Positions 10,009-18,898 of a DNA stretch of 64,000 nt are shown here, piece after piece. Both the position numbers and the translations under genes were made by a program. The stretch lies in contig NZ_NIWD01000007.1 of assembly GCF_002277025.1 (NCBI RefSeq), forward strand, positions 202,389-266,388, given 5' to 3'. The notes under the pieces were generated by a model. That model saw only the letters and a list, made by a program, of their open reading frames with translations, ran no database searches and was not told where the DNA came from. The DNA comes from Sphingopyxis sp. GW247-27LB. Its GTDB lineage: Bacteria; Pseudomonadota; Alphaproteobacteria; Sphingomonadales; Sphingomonadaceae. Numbering within the stretch: position 1 is the stretch's first letter; each line of letters starts with the position of its first letter.

Positions 10009-11232
10009 ATGTATCAGCAGCGGGCCGAAGTGCTGGCATTCGAACAAGCACAAGCGCTGAAGCTGGGCGTCACTATCGTCATGCCCTGCCTCAATGAAAC
10101 GATCAGTCTGCCGCATTGCATCGCAAACGCGCGGGATGCGTTGCGGATGATCGAGGACCATTTCGGCCTCTCGGGAGAGATTGTCATTGCCGACAATGGG
10201 TCGACCGATGGCAGCCAGGCGCTCGCCGAATCGCTGGGCGCGCGTGTCGTGCCCGTCGCGCGGCGCGGCTATGGCGCGGCGCTGATCGGGGGCTGCCGGG
10301 CGGCCTATGGCGACTATATTCTGATGGGCGACTGCGACGGCAGCTATGATTTCACCGAAGGCGTGGCGATGGTCGGCAAGCTGATAGACGGCCACGATCT
10401 GTGCATGGGCTCGCGCTTCGACGGCGGAATCGCACCCGGCGCCATGCCGTGGAAGAACCGCTATATCGGCAATCCGGCGCTGACCGGCATCCTCAATCTT
10501 TTCTTCCGGTCGGGGATCAACGATGCGCATTGCGGGCTGCGCGCGATCAGTCGCGAGGCGTTCGACCAACTCGGCCTCGCGGGCGAAGGCATGGAATTCG
10601 CCAGCGAAATGGTCATCAAGGCCTCGCTGAGGCGGCTGAAAATAACGCAGCTTCCCGCGACCCTGTCGGTCGATCTGCGCGACCGCGCTCCGCATCTGCG
10701 CCCGTGGCGCGATGGCTGGCGACATCTCCGCTACCTGTTGATGCTGAGCCCGACTTGGGTGTTCGGTGTGCCGGCGATGCTGGCGATCGGTGTCGGTGCG
10801 CTGATTTTCCTGCTAGCCTTTGCACGCCTCGCCGGGCTGTCCACCATTCCCGACTGGTTTGGTCCCGGATGGGCGCTTGTCGCGACAACTCTGGTCGGTA
10901 TCGGTCATATGGCGCTCATTATCGCGCTCGCCTCGCATCTCTATGGTGTGCGTTCGGGTTATCGCCGGACCCGTCCGCTATTGCGGCGCATGTCGAGGTG
11001 GCTCACGCTCGAAACGATGCTGATCGCTGGCCTCGCCACGGCAGCTATGGGCCTCATGGGCTGCATCGCGGTCGGCAGCTACTGGTCGGCTAACGATTTT
11101 GTCGGACTGCCCTCGCTGCTTCCGCTCGCTCTCGCATGCGCGACGCTTGCCGTTGGGCTCCAGACCGCCTTTGGTGGCTTCCTGATGGCGATTATCGGTG
11201 GGCATGTTGCCGATTTCGGCGCGAACACATGA
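10009..11232 (+). CDS. Family 2 glycosyltransferase, DPM-synthase-like, with membrane tail
   Basis: A 407-residue protein. The N-terminal GT-A domain shows VTIVMPCLNE (21-30), the nucleotide site ADNGSTDG (61-68) and the acidic GDCDGSYDF with D108 and D110. The C-terminal 160 residues hold about four membrane helices. Such enzymes typically move a sugar from a nucleotide donor to polyprenyl phosphate on the cytoplasmic face, which would feed a GT-C enzyme such as the product of the gene before it. Its stop overlaps the next start (ATGA). Confidence 0.85.
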   Translation: MYQQRAEVLAFEQAQALKLGVTIVMPCLNETISLPHCIANARDALRMIEDHFGLSGEIVIADNGSTDGSQALAESLGARVVPVARRGYGAALIGGCRAAYGDYILMGDCDGSYDFTEGVAMVGKLIDGHDLCMGSRFDGGIAPGAMPWKNRYIGNPALTGILNLFFRSGINDAHCGLRAISREAFDQLGLAGEGMEFASEMVIKASLRRLKITQLPATLSVDLRDRAPHLRPWRDGWRHLRYLLMLSPTWVFGVPAMLAIGVGALIFLLAFARLAGLSTIPDWFGPGWALVATTLVGIGHMALIIALASHLYGVRSGYRRTRPLLRRMSRWLTLETMLIAGLATAAMGLMGCIAVGSYWSANDFVGLPSLLPLALACATLAVGLQTAFGGFLMAIIGGHVADFGANT

Positions 11233-11936
11233 CCAGCCATGTTGAAGCAACCCGCCGGTTGCGCCCACATATCTTCGATACCGACTGGATGATGCTTCGC
11301 GGATTGACCCGCGCCATTACAAGCCATCTTTCGGAGCGATTGAACCGCGGTCAGCGCTTGCTCGACTTTGGTTGCGGGGTGATGCCCTATCGCGCCCTGG
11401 TTGAAGAACGGGGTGCCATCTATCTCGGTGCGGATTTTGGCGGCAACGCGATGGTGTCGATCATGCCGGATGGATCGCTGGATGCCGTTGCGGATGCCAG
11501 CGTCGATATTGTGCTGTCGGTCCAGGTGCTCGAGCATGTCCGCGATCTCGACCGCTATTTTGCCGAAATCGATCGCGTCCTCAAACCCGATGGCACGCTG
11601 TTGTTGTCGACGCACGGCACCTGGCTCTTTCACCCGCACCCCGAGGATCACCGCCGTTGGACTCGCACGGGCCTCGCGCATGATATCGAAACACGCGGAT
11701 TTCGGGTCGAGGCAGTCGAATCGATCGTGGGCCCGCTGGCGACCACCACGATGATCCGGCTGACCGGTTTCGCATTCTTCCTGCGCCGCATTCCTGTCGT
11801 CGGCAGCGCCGCCGCCGGGTTATTGGCGGTCGTCATGAACGCGCGTGGATGGATCGAGGACAGGCTGACGCCGTGTGGCATCCGCGATGACAATGGCTGT
11901 GTCTATCTGACCCTTTGCAGGAAAGCGGGGCGATGA
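11229..11936 (+). CDS. Class I SAM-dependent methyltransferase
   Basis: A 235-residue Methyltransf_11-like protein. Motif I LLDFGCGV is near residues 44-51, and the post-motif region SVQVLEHVRDLDRYFAEIDRVLKPDGTLLLSTHG is typical of small-molecule or glycan methylases. It is coupled on both sides by ATGA overlaps, with the GT2 before and gtrA after. A role in methylating the glycan or lipid made by this cluster is inferred from context only. Confidence 0.8.
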   Translation: MTSHVEATRRLRPHIFDTDWMMLRGLTRAITSHLSERLNRGQRLLDFGCGVMPYRALVEERGAIYLGADFGGNAMVSIMPDGSLDAVADASVDIVLSVQVLEHVRDLDRYFAEIDRVLKPDGTLLLSTHGTWLFHPHPEDHRRWTRTGLAHDIETRGFRVEAVESIVGPLATTTMIRLTGFAFFLRRIPVVGSAAAGLLAVVMNARGWIEDRLTPCGIRDDNGCVYLTLCRKAGR

Positions 11937-12322
11937 CGCGCACGGGGGAAGCTATCCGTTACAGCGTCGTTTCAGGCATCTGCTTTGTGCTCGGCTTGAC
12001 GCTCATCCCCGCATTTGCATCCTATGGTCTGCATTACGCCATAGCGACGATATTCGCCTTTGTAATCGTCGTGCTGGTCGGCTTTCTGTTGCATTGCTAT
12101 TGGACCTTCAGCGTCGAACGCAGCATGGCCGCCTTCTCACGCTATCTGGGCGCGATGCTGGTCAACTTGCCCCTGACCATATTGCTCATCGGGGCCGGAC
12201 ACGACGGGTTCGGGCTCACGGTGCCGACGGCTACGGTGGTGGCCTCGGCGCTCCTGTTCCTCTGGAACTACATTGCCGTGAAATGGGCGGTGCGTCGCGT
12301 GCCGACGGGAGACATGTCATGA
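11933..12322 (+). CDS. GtrA family membrane protein (putative polyprenyl-linked sugar flippase)
   Basis: A 129-residue protein with four hydrophobic helices and the GtrA-type features IRYSVVSGICFVLGL at the N-terminus and FLWNYIAVKWAVRR at the C-terminus. The family is linked to flipping undecaprenyl-phosphate sugars in O-antigen modification. Here it sits between a DPM-like GT2 and later transferases, so the set GT2 + GtrA + GT-C makes a plausible synthesis, flip and transfer pathway. ATG at 11933 overlaps the preceding stop. Confidence 0.8.
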   Translation: MTRTGEAIRYSVVSGICFVLGLTLIPAFASYGLHYAIATIFAFVIVVLVGFLLHCYWTFSVERSMAAFSRYLGAMLVNLPLTILLIGAGHDGFGLTVPTATVVASALLFLWNYIAVKWAVRRVPTGDMS

Positions 12323-13065
12323 GTTTTCGCGACAGGCTGAGCCGAATGTACGACCGCGTCGCAAACAGTGCGCCGGTAGTCGACCGCCGGCTCGCCGATA
12401 TCGATGCTGAGACCCGCGCCATCTTTCGCGCGGTATCCGATTTCACGATGACTTCGCCCGAGCGTATCGCCGCCGTCTGCGACGCGGTACGCTATGTGAC
12501 GCGCGCAAAGATCGCCGGAGCCTATGTGGAGTGCGGTGTATGGCGCGGTGGCAGCAGCATGGCAGCGGCGCGGGGCTTGATGGAAGCCGGCGACCGGACC
12601 CGCGACCTTTATCTTTTCGACACCTTTGAAGGCATGTCGGAACCGTCGCGACATGATCGTCGCGCCGAGGACGATACGTCTGCCTTGGTGCTTCTGGATC
12701 GGGCCAGCGCCACCGATAAAATCTGGTGCCGCGCCTCGCTCGAAGATGTGAAGGCGAATATGGCGTCGACCGGTTACCCGGCCGAAAAGGTGCATCTGTG
12801 CAGAGGCAAAGTGGAAGATACGCTGCCGGGGCAAGCTCCCGACGAAATCGCCATCCTAAGGCTCGATACCGATTGGTATGAATCGACCCGCCACGAACTC
12901 GAGCATTTATATCCGCGCCTGGCAGTAGGCGGCGTACTGATCATCGACGACTACGGCTATTGGGCCGGCGCGCGAAAGGCGGTCGATGATTATTTCGTCG
13001 ATCGACCGCTCCTGCTCAACCGTATCGATCAGACGGGACGCATGGCGGTCAAAACCCAGGCATGA
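12319..13065 (+). CDS. TylF/MycF-type O-methyltransferase
   Basis: A 248-residue protein resembling macrocin O-methyltransferase TylF. GAYVECGVWRGGSSM near residue 73 is the SAM loop, LYLFDTFEGMSEPS near 96-109 is the family hallmark, and LRLDTDWYEST and IIDDYGYWAG carry the metal-binding acidic residues. TylF enzymes methylate sugar hydroxyls, so a sugar on the product of this cluster is the likely target. ATG at 12319 overlaps the gtrA stop, the fourth such overlap in this run when the next genes are counted with it. Confidence 0.85.
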   Translation: MSFRDRLSRMYDRVANSAPVVDRRLADIDAETRAIFRAVSDFTMTSPERIAAVCDAVRYVTRAKIAGAYVECGVWRGGSSMAAARGLMEAGDRTRDLYLFDTFEGMSEPSRHDRRAEDDTSALVLLDRASATDKIWCRASLEDVKANMASTGYPAEKVHLCRGKVEDTLPGQAPDEIAILRLDTDWYESTRHELEHLYPRLAVGGVLIIDDYGYWAGARKAVDDYFVDRPLLLNRIDQTGRMAVKTQA

Positions 13066-13084
13066 CGGAGGGGGCCGGAATGCC

Positions 13085-14203
13085 GTGAAGATCTTGATCG
13101 TCAGCCCCTATTTCGAAGAGCAGGGCGGTGGTGTCGAGCGCGTTGCCGCACGCAGCGGTGAGGCATTGGCTGCGGCAGGACACGTCTGCCGCTGGGCGGC
13201 TGCCGTGGCGGGCCCGGTGGGCGGCCTCCCTCGTCCCGAACATATTCCGCTTGCGGCATGGGACGGACTGAGCCGGATAACGGGCGCGCCGCTGCCCTTT
13301 CTGTTTCCCACGGCGTTCCGGCGGCTAGGCCGGGCAGTTCGCGAAGCCGACGCGGTGATTATCCATGATGCGCTCTACCTTTCGTCCATCGCAACCATGA
13401 TCTTTGCACGGGCTATCGGCCGTCCCGTCGTGCTGGTTCAGCATATCGGTCTTGTCACCTATCGCAATCCGCTGCTCCGCACAGCAATGCGGATCGCCAA
13501 CCGGTTGGTCGCGCGACCGATGCTGCGCGCTGCGCGCCGCGCCATCTTCATTAGCGCCGCGGTGCGCGATCAGTTCGGTGATGTTGCCTGGCGCGAACCA
13601 CCCCTCCTGCTATTCAACGGGCTGGAGGCCGAGCGTTTCGGCCTGCCGTGCGCAAGCCGTCGCGCGCGCATCCGGGGTGAATTGGGTATAACGGACAAGC
13701 AATCTGTGTTGCTGTTTGTCGGTCGCTTTGTTGAGAAGAAAGGCTTGTCTGTGCTGCGCAGGCTGGCGGCGTCGTTGCCCAATCATCATGTCCTGCTGGC
13801 TGGAGCCGGACCGATCGAACCCCGGGCGTGGCAATTGGCGAATATCGATTGCATCGGGCCGGTCGACCGCGATCGCCTCGCCGACCTCTACGCCGCAGCG
13901 GACGCGTTGGTGCTGCCGAGTCACGGTGAAGGTTATCCTCTCGTGGTGCAGGAAGCGTTGGCGTGCGGCCTGACGGTCTTCGCGGGCCTCGACAGTGCGC
14001 GAGCGGATCCGGGTGCCGCAAAGTTCATTCACGGCATCGAAGTCACGCCCGACAATTCCAAGGTCACGGCCGATCGCTTCGCGGCGGCTATTCGAAGGTC
14101 ATCGCTCGAGCGCAATGCCGCCGCATCCGCCCATGCGCTCGCGACATATAGTTGGTCGACTATGGCGCGCTCTATCGCTTGCGAGCTTGAGGAGCGACCG
14201 TAG
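13085..14203 (+). CDS. Glycosyltransferase family 4
   Basis: A 372-residue GT-B transferase. The N-terminus VKILIVSPYFEEQGGGVERVA is a typical GT4 start; GTG at 13085 fits this and has GGAGGGGG about nine bases before it. The donor domain carries LLFVGRFVEKKGL near residue 212 and the EX7E-like SHGEGYPLVVQEALACG near 278. It is the last + strand gene of the glycan run, ending 27 bp before the convergent ptsP. Substrate and linkage cannot be deduced. Confidence 0.8.
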   Translation: MKILIVSPYFEEQGGGVERVAARSGEALAAAGHVCRWAAAVAGPVGGLPRPEHIPLAAWDGLSRITGAPLPFLFPTAFRRLGRAVREADAVIIHDALYLSSIATMIFARAIGRPVVLVQHIGLVTYRNPLLRTAMRIANRLVARPMLRAARRAIFISAAVRDQFGDVAWREPPLLLFNGLEAERFGLPCASRRARIRGELGITDKQSVLLFVGRFVEKKGLSVLRRLAASLPNHHVLLAGAGPIEPRAWQLANIDCIGPVDRDRLADLYAAADALVLPSHGEGYPLVVQEALACGLTVFAGLDSARADPGAAKFIHGIEVTPDNSKVTADRFAAAIRRSSLERNAAASAHALATYSWSTMARSIACELEERP

Positions 14204-14230
14204 TTCCGATTCGAGCGGAAGGGGTGTCGC

Positions 14231-16528
14231 TCAATTCCCCAGATCAACCCCATATTGCTCCGCCCACGCCTGATATTGTCCGCGCGGGTTCGCGGCGGGG
14301 CGGGCGAGGATGGCGGGCATATCCTGGCGCAATGCGCCGAGGTCGAGCGAACGGATCATCGCCTTGACCGGGCCGACCCCGGCGGGGGTGATCGAGAGCC
14401 GGTCGATGCCGAGGCCGAGCAGCGCCATCGCTTCCAGCGGACGTCCCGCCATTTCGCCGCATACGCCGAGGGTGACTTTGCTGCCCGACATCAACTTCAC
14501 GACGCGCGCGAGATAGCGCATCACCGTCGGCGATAGCCAGTCATAGCGTTCGGCGAGCCGCGGATGGGCGCGGTCGGCGGCGAACAGGAACTGCGTGAGG
14601 TCGTTGGTCCCGATCGACAGGAAGTCGAGGTGCGGCAGCATCAGGTCGAGCGTTTCGACGAGCCCCGGAACCTCGAGCATCGCGCCGTAACGGATCGCGG
14701 CCGGCAACTTCTTGCCGCGGCTCGCGAGCCACGCGCGCTGGCCGACGAACAGGGCGCGCGCCGCCTCATATTCCCAGGGCTCGGACACCATCGGGAACAT
14801 CACGTTCAGCGTGCGCCCCGCGGCCGCCTCCATGAGTGCGCGCGCCTGCACCTTCAAAAGCCCTTCGCGTTCGAGCGCGAGGCGCAGCGCGCGCCAGCCC
14901 ATCGCGGGATTTTCCTCCTGCGCGCTTTCCTCCATGTTCATATAGGGCAGCGCCTTGTCGCCGCCGATATCGACCGTGCGAAAGATGACCGGCCGGTCGC
15001 CCGCCGCGTCGAGCACGTCGCGATAGAGGCGCTGCTGGCGCTCGCGCTGGGGGAGCGTCGCCGATACGAGGAACTGGAATTCGGTGCGGAACAGCCCGAT
15101 ACCGCGGGCGCCGGTCAGGTCGAGCGCGGCGACATCTTCGCGAAGACCCGCGTTGATCATCAGGTCGATCGGCACGCCGTCCTTGGTGACCGCGGGCAGG
15201 TCGCGCAGCGCGGCGAGGTTCGCGCGGCGCTTCTGCGAAATTTCGAGCTTCGCGTCGAACGCGTCGAGCATCGCTGTGGTCGGCCGCACCTGGACCGTGC
15301 CGGCGGCGGCGTCGAGCAGCAGCAGGTCGCCTTCGCGGATCGAAGTGCGTACGTCGCGGACGCGGCCGAGGACCGGCACCCCCATCGCGCGTGCGACGAT
15401 GATGACGTGCGCGGTGAGCGATCCTTCCTCGAGCACGACGCCCTTCAATCGGCGGCGATCATATTCGAGCAGTTCGGCGGGGCCGAGGTTGCGGGCGATC
15501 AGGATCGAATCCTGCCGCAGGCCCATTTGCGCCGCGGTGCCCATCTGGCCCGATACGATGCGGATCAGCCGGTTCGACAGATCCTCCAAGTCGTGCATGC
15601 GGTCGCGCAGCAGCGGGTCGTCGATCTGGCGCATCCGCATTCGGGTGCGCTGCTGAACGCGCTCGATCGCCGCTTCGGCGGTCAGGCCGCTGTCGATCGC
15701 CTCGTTGATGCGCCGCGACCAGCCCTCGTCATAGGCGAACATCTTGTAGGTTTCGAGCACCTCCTCATGTTCGCCGCCGATGCCGAATTCGGCCTGGCTC
15801 GCCATGCGGTCGATCTGCTCGCGCATCTTGTCGAACGCGGCGTAGACGCGGTGGCGCTCGGCCTCGATATCGTCGGCGACGGTGTGCTCGATGGTGATCC
15901 GCGGCTGGTGGAACACCGCGATGCCCTGGCCCATGCCGTCGACGAGCTTCTGTCCGGTCAGCCGCTGCGCCGACTGGTCGGCGGCCGCGGCGTCGATCCG
16001 TGCGGTAGTGTCGACGAGATCGGCATTGGCGATCAATTCGGAGAGCACCATCGCCACTGTCTGCAGCGTCTCGATCTCGATCTCTTCGTAGCGCCGCGGG
16101 TCGCTGTGCTGGACGCAGAGCACGCCCACGGCCTGCTCGCGCCGGATGATCGGCACCCCGGCGAAGCTGTGGAACAGTTCCTCGCCCGTTTCGGGGCGAT
16201 AGGAAAAGTCGGGATGCGCGGCCGCCTCGTCGAGGTTCAGCGTTTCGATCTGCTCGGCGATCGTGCCGACCAGCCCTTCGCCCAGCGCGAGGCGGGTAAC
16301 GTGCACGGCTTCCTGCTTGAGGCCGCGGGTCGCATAGAGTTCGAGCGAGCCGTCGCGCAGCAGGTAGATCGAGCAGACTTCGCTGTCGAGGCATTCGCCG
16401 ATGATGCCGACGACCTGGTTGAGCTTGCTCTGCGCGTTGGTGCGCGCCGCCATCACCTCGTGCAGCCGGGTCAGGATGTTGCGGGCTGACTGGGCGGCGG
16501 TCGAGGGCGGGAGGGGGGCATTGGTCAT
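14231..16528 (-). CDS. ptsP: PtsP: phosphoenolpyruvate-protein phosphotransferase of the nitrogen PTS (EI-Ntr)
   Basis: A 765-residue protein: GAF domain (about 20-165), PtsI N-terminal and phospho-histidine region (SLTAHVIIVARAMGVPVLG near 373), then the PEP-utiliser TIM barrel with RTEFQFLVS, RTVDIGGDKALPY and FSIGTNDLTQF near 650. It phosphorylates NPr with PEP to start the PTS-Ntr chain that senses nitrogen and carbon state. ATG at 16528 is chosen; an upstream ATG at 16588 would add 20 residues outside the family. The usual partner lysC is not adjacent; it lies about 12 kb away. Confidence 0.92.
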   Translation of the reverse strand: MTNAPLPPSTAAQSARNILTRLHEVMAARTNAQSKLNQVVGIIGECLDSEVCSIYLLRDGSLELYATRGLKQEAVHVTRLALGEGLVGTIAEQIETLNLDEAAAHPDFSYRPETGEELFHSFAGVPIIRREQAVGVLCVQHSDPRRYEEIEIETLQTVAMVLSELIANADLVDTTARIDAAAADQSAQRLTGQKLVDGMGQGIAVFHQPRITIEHTVADDIEAERHRVYAAFDKMREQIDRMASQAEFGIGGEHEEVLETYKMFAYDEGWSRRINEAIDSGLTAEAAIERVQQRTRMRMRQIDDPLLRDRMHDLEDLSNRLIRIVSGQMGTAAQMGLRQDSILIARNLGPAELLEYDRRRLKGVVLEEGSLTAHVIIVARAMGVPVLGRVRDVRTSIREGDLLLLDAAAGTVQVRPTTAMLDAFDAKLEISQKRRANLAALRDLPAVTKDGVPIDLMINAGLREDVAALDLTGARGIGLFRTEFQFLVSATLPQRERQQRLYRDVLDAAGDRPVIFRTVDIGGDKALPYMNMEESAQEENPAMGWRALRLALEREGLLKVQARALMEAAAGRTLNVMFPMVSEPWEYEAARALFVGQRAWLASRGKKLPAAIRYGAMLEVPGLVETLDLMLPHLDFLSIGTNDLTQFLFAADRAHPRLAERYDWLSPTVMRYLARVVKLMSGSKVTLGVCGEMAGRPLEAMALLGLGIDRLSITPAGVGPVKAMIRSLDLGALRQDMPAILARPAANPRGQYQAWAEQYGVDLGN

Positions 16529-16613
16529 CTTGACGACTGCTAACAGATGCTTTGGCCCAGCGCCATCGCCCGCCGCGATATTCGGCACTCTATCCGGAAA
16601 AGGGGCGGGCGCG

Positions 16614-17408
16614 TCAGCCTGCGGGTGCCGCCGGTCCCGCCGCGGTCGTCGTCGCGGCAGCCGGATCGACGGGGCCGACCGGCGAGGGGCCGATCGGCGC
16701 GGCGGGGGCTGCCGGCACTGGCGTCGCGGTAGCGGGCGTGCCGAACAGGGGCGTGGTCACCGGCGGCGGCGCGTATTTGGCGTCCCAGGCTGCGGCGTCC
16801 GACTGATATTTGGCATAGGCCTCATAGAAATCGAGGAAGGGCTGGTCGAGCCGCGCGAGTTGAGCCGGTGCCTGATCGACTACCTGTGCGGTCGGCGTGG
16901 TCGAGACGAGCTGTGCCACCTCGTTGGCGCGCGCGCAGAATTCACGCTGTGCGGGCGGCTGGGCGAAATAGTTGAACAGCTGGGTCGACAGCTTGTCGCG
17001 CGCCGCGGTGCCGTTGGTGCCGTTTTCCTTGCCAAGATCCTTGATCACGGTCTTCTCGGTCGAGCGGATCGTCTTGACGTGGGTCTTGATGATATTGTTG
17101 TAGGCGGCGACCAGCGTCGCTTCCTCGAGCCCGCGGCAGCCGATCGCGGCGACGTTCAGCGCGATCTTGAGCTGCCAGAAGGCGCGGTCGCCGGTAATAT
17201 TGCTGTTCGCGGTCACGAAGCGGCCGTCGAGCCCGCGCATCGGCAGGATCTGGGTCGCCGACGCCTGGCCCGGGGGGATCGGGCGCGGCGGCACGATGAT
17301 GACGACGGGCTCGGGGGGCGGGGGCGGCGGCGGCGGTGGAGGCTTGGGCGCGCAGGCAGCAACGCTCGCCAACAATCCCACAGCAATGATTTTACGCGAC
17401 AAATTCAT
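16614..17408 (-). CDS. Proline-rich lipoprotein, unknown function
   Basis: A 264-residue predicted lipoprotein. The signal MNLSRKIIAVGLLASVAAC ends in a lipobox with Cys19, followed by a run of ten prolines (23-32). The middle (50-200) is mixed helical with one pair of cysteines, and the C-terminal 60 residues are an Ala/Pro/Thr-rich tail. The poly-Pro may let it span the periplasm or the peptidoglycan. ATG at 17408 sits six bases after GGGGAG; the ATG just before it (17411) is also possible. I do not recognise the family. Confidence 0.7.
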   Translation of the reverse strand: MNLSRKIIAVGLLASVAACAPKPPPPPPPPPPEPVVIIVPPRPIPPGQASATQILPMRGLDGRFVTANSNITGDRAFWQLKIALNVAAIGCRGLEEATLVAAYNNIIKTHVKTIRSTEKTVIKDLGKENGTNGTAARDKLSTQLFNYFAQPPAQREFCARANEVAQLVSTTPTAQVVDQAPAQLARLDQPFLDFYEAYAKYQSDAAAWDAKYAPPPVTTPLFGTPATATPVPAAPAAPIGPSPVGPVDPAAATTTAAGPAAPAG

Positions 17409-17440
17409 CATATTCTCCCCAGCCGCAGCAACATGCGGCG

Positions 17441-18445
17441 TCAACCCCGAGTGTGCAAGGCGGTTTCGGCTTGTTGCACCAAAGCCGCGATGATGTCGGC
17501 GACCCTCTCTTCCTGCGTTACCATACCGACAGATTGCCCTGCCATTAACGATCCGCCCTCGACGTCGCCGTCGATCACCGCGCGGCGCAGCGCGCCGGCC
17601 CAATAATGCTCGATCTGGAGCTGCGCCTCCGCCATGTCGACATCGCCCGCGTCGAGCAGGTTCGCGACTTCGCGCTGCTTGGCGGTAAAGGCCTCGGTGC
17701 CGTTGTTCTTGAGCGCGCGCACCGGGATGACGGGCAGGCGCGGGTCGATCTGCACGCTGGCGATCGCGTCGCGCGCGGAAGCGCGGATGAACGCTTTCTT
17801 GAACGCGGGATGCGCGATGCTTTCGGTCGCGCAGACGAAGCGGGTGCCGAGCTGGACCCCCGACGCGCCCATTTCGAGGTAACCCGCGATCGCCTCGCCG
17901 CGGCCGATGCCGCCGGCGACGAAGATCGGCAGTTCGGACGCGAGTTCGGGCAGGATTTCCTGCGCGAGAACGCTCGTCGACACCGGGCCGATATGCCCGC
18001 CCGCCTCCATGCCCTCGATGACCAGCGCATCGACGCCCGAGCGCATCAATTTCTTCGCGAGCGCGAGCGTCGGCGCGAAGCAGATGACCTTGGCGCCCGA
18101 CGCCTTGATCGCCTCGAGGCTCCCCTTGGGCGGCAGGCCGCCGGCGAGCACGACATGGCCGACGCCGTGCTTCGCGCACACCTCGATCAGCTCGAAGAGC
18201 TGCGGGTGCATGGTGATCAGGTTGACGCCGAAGTTGCGCGTCGCGAGCGCCTTGGTCGCCGCGATTTCGGCATCGAGAAGCTCGGGCGTCATCGCGCCGC
18301 AGGCGATGACGCCGAAGCCGCCGGCGTTGCTGATCGCGCTGACCAGATGGCGTTCCGAGACCCAGCTCATCGCGCCGCAAAGAATGGCGTAATCGCTGCC
18401 GAGAAGCTCGGTTCCGCGCGCCATCAGATCGTTAATTTTGCTCAT
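17441..18445 (-). CDS. Nitronate monooxygenase-like FMN-dependent oxidoreductase
   Basis: A 334-residue TIM-barrel protein of the NPD/2-nitropropane dioxygenase family. The sequence shows YAILCGAMSWVSERHLVSA at the N-terminus, IEGMEAGGHIG with the FMN-phosphate histidine near residue 150, and the FVAGGIGRGEAIAGYLEMGASGVQLGTRF phosphate-binding region near 180-210. Members oxidise nitronates or act as enoyl reductases. It is divergent from yezD and the TonB receptor and shares their control region. ATG at 18445 is preferred; the frame extends upstream without family similarity. Confidence 0.82.
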   Translation of the reverse strand: MSKINDLMARGTELLGSDYAILCGAMSWVSERHLVSAISNAGGFGVIACGAMTPELLDAEIAATKALATRNFGVNLITMHPQLFELIEVCAKHGVGHVVLAGGLPPKGSLEAIKASGAKVICFAPTLALAKKLMRSGVDALVIEGMEAGGHIGPVSTSVLAQEILPELASELPIFVAGGIGRGEAIAGYLEMGASGVQLGTRFVCATESIAHPAFKKAFIRASARDAIASVQIDPRLPVIPVRALKNNGTEAFTAKQREVANLLDAGDVDMAEAQLQIEHYWAGALRRAVIDGDVEGGSLMAGQSVGMVTQEERVADIIAALVQQAETALHTRG

Positions 18446-18579
18446 CATCAGCGCCTTTGCCAGCACATGCGCGCGGGCGCAATGGATTGCCGCCGCGGCG
18501 GGCGCGCCGATGGACGAAAAGCGATCCGCTCGGTTCGGCGCGCCAATTCGTCCTTTGAGCGCAGAAAGCAAAACAATCA

Positions 18580-18607
18580 TTGTCAACTAAAACAGTTGGC
18601 ATATGCT
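18580..18607 (+). promoter_or_regulatory. Promoter with an embedded inverted repeat upstream of yezD
   Basis: TTGTCA (18580-18585) and TATGCT (18602-18607) are 16 bp apart and fit a housekeeping promoter. Between and overlapping them lies TGTCAACT (18581-18588) and AGTTGGCA (18594-18601), an 8-bp-arm inverted repeat with one mismatch. A repressor bound there would cover the promoter. The regulator is not identified in this window. Confidence 0.5.
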
Positions 18608-18640
18608 CCGGCGGCGAATCCACCAACGAAAGGAAGCCGT

Positions 18641-18808
18641 ATGCCCACCAACGACCAGACCGCGAGTGCGCGCGAAGCCGTGCCGCGCGCGATCCAGACG
18701 GTGCTCGACGCGCTCGACAAGCTGCGCTTCGGCGCCATCCAGCTCACCGTTCATGAAGGGAAACTGGTGCAGGTCGATGTGACCGAGCGCCACCGCTACC
18801 CGAACTGA
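18641..18808 (+). CDS. YezD family (DUF2292) small protein
   Basis: A 55-residue protein. Its core LRFGAIQLTVHEGKLVQVDVTERHR (27-51) matches the YezD/DUF2292 family, short beta-rich proteins that occur with sulfur-assimilation genes; Bacillus YezD belongs to the CymR sulfur regulon. AAAGGAAG lies seven bases before the ATG. It is 90 bp upstream of the TonB receptor on the same strand and has its own promoter-like sequence with a palindrome, which suggests a nutrient-controlled pair. The exact biochemical role is unknown. Confidence 0.75.
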   Translation: MPTNDQTASAREAVPRAIQTVLDALDKLRFGAIQLTVHEGKLVQVDVTERHRYPN

Positions 18809-18898
18809 CCAGGGCCTCCCGACGGGGGCACGTCCCCCCAATACTGCCGCAGACCGGACCACCGGATGTGGCAATTTTCTTTGCAACAGGAAATTGCC

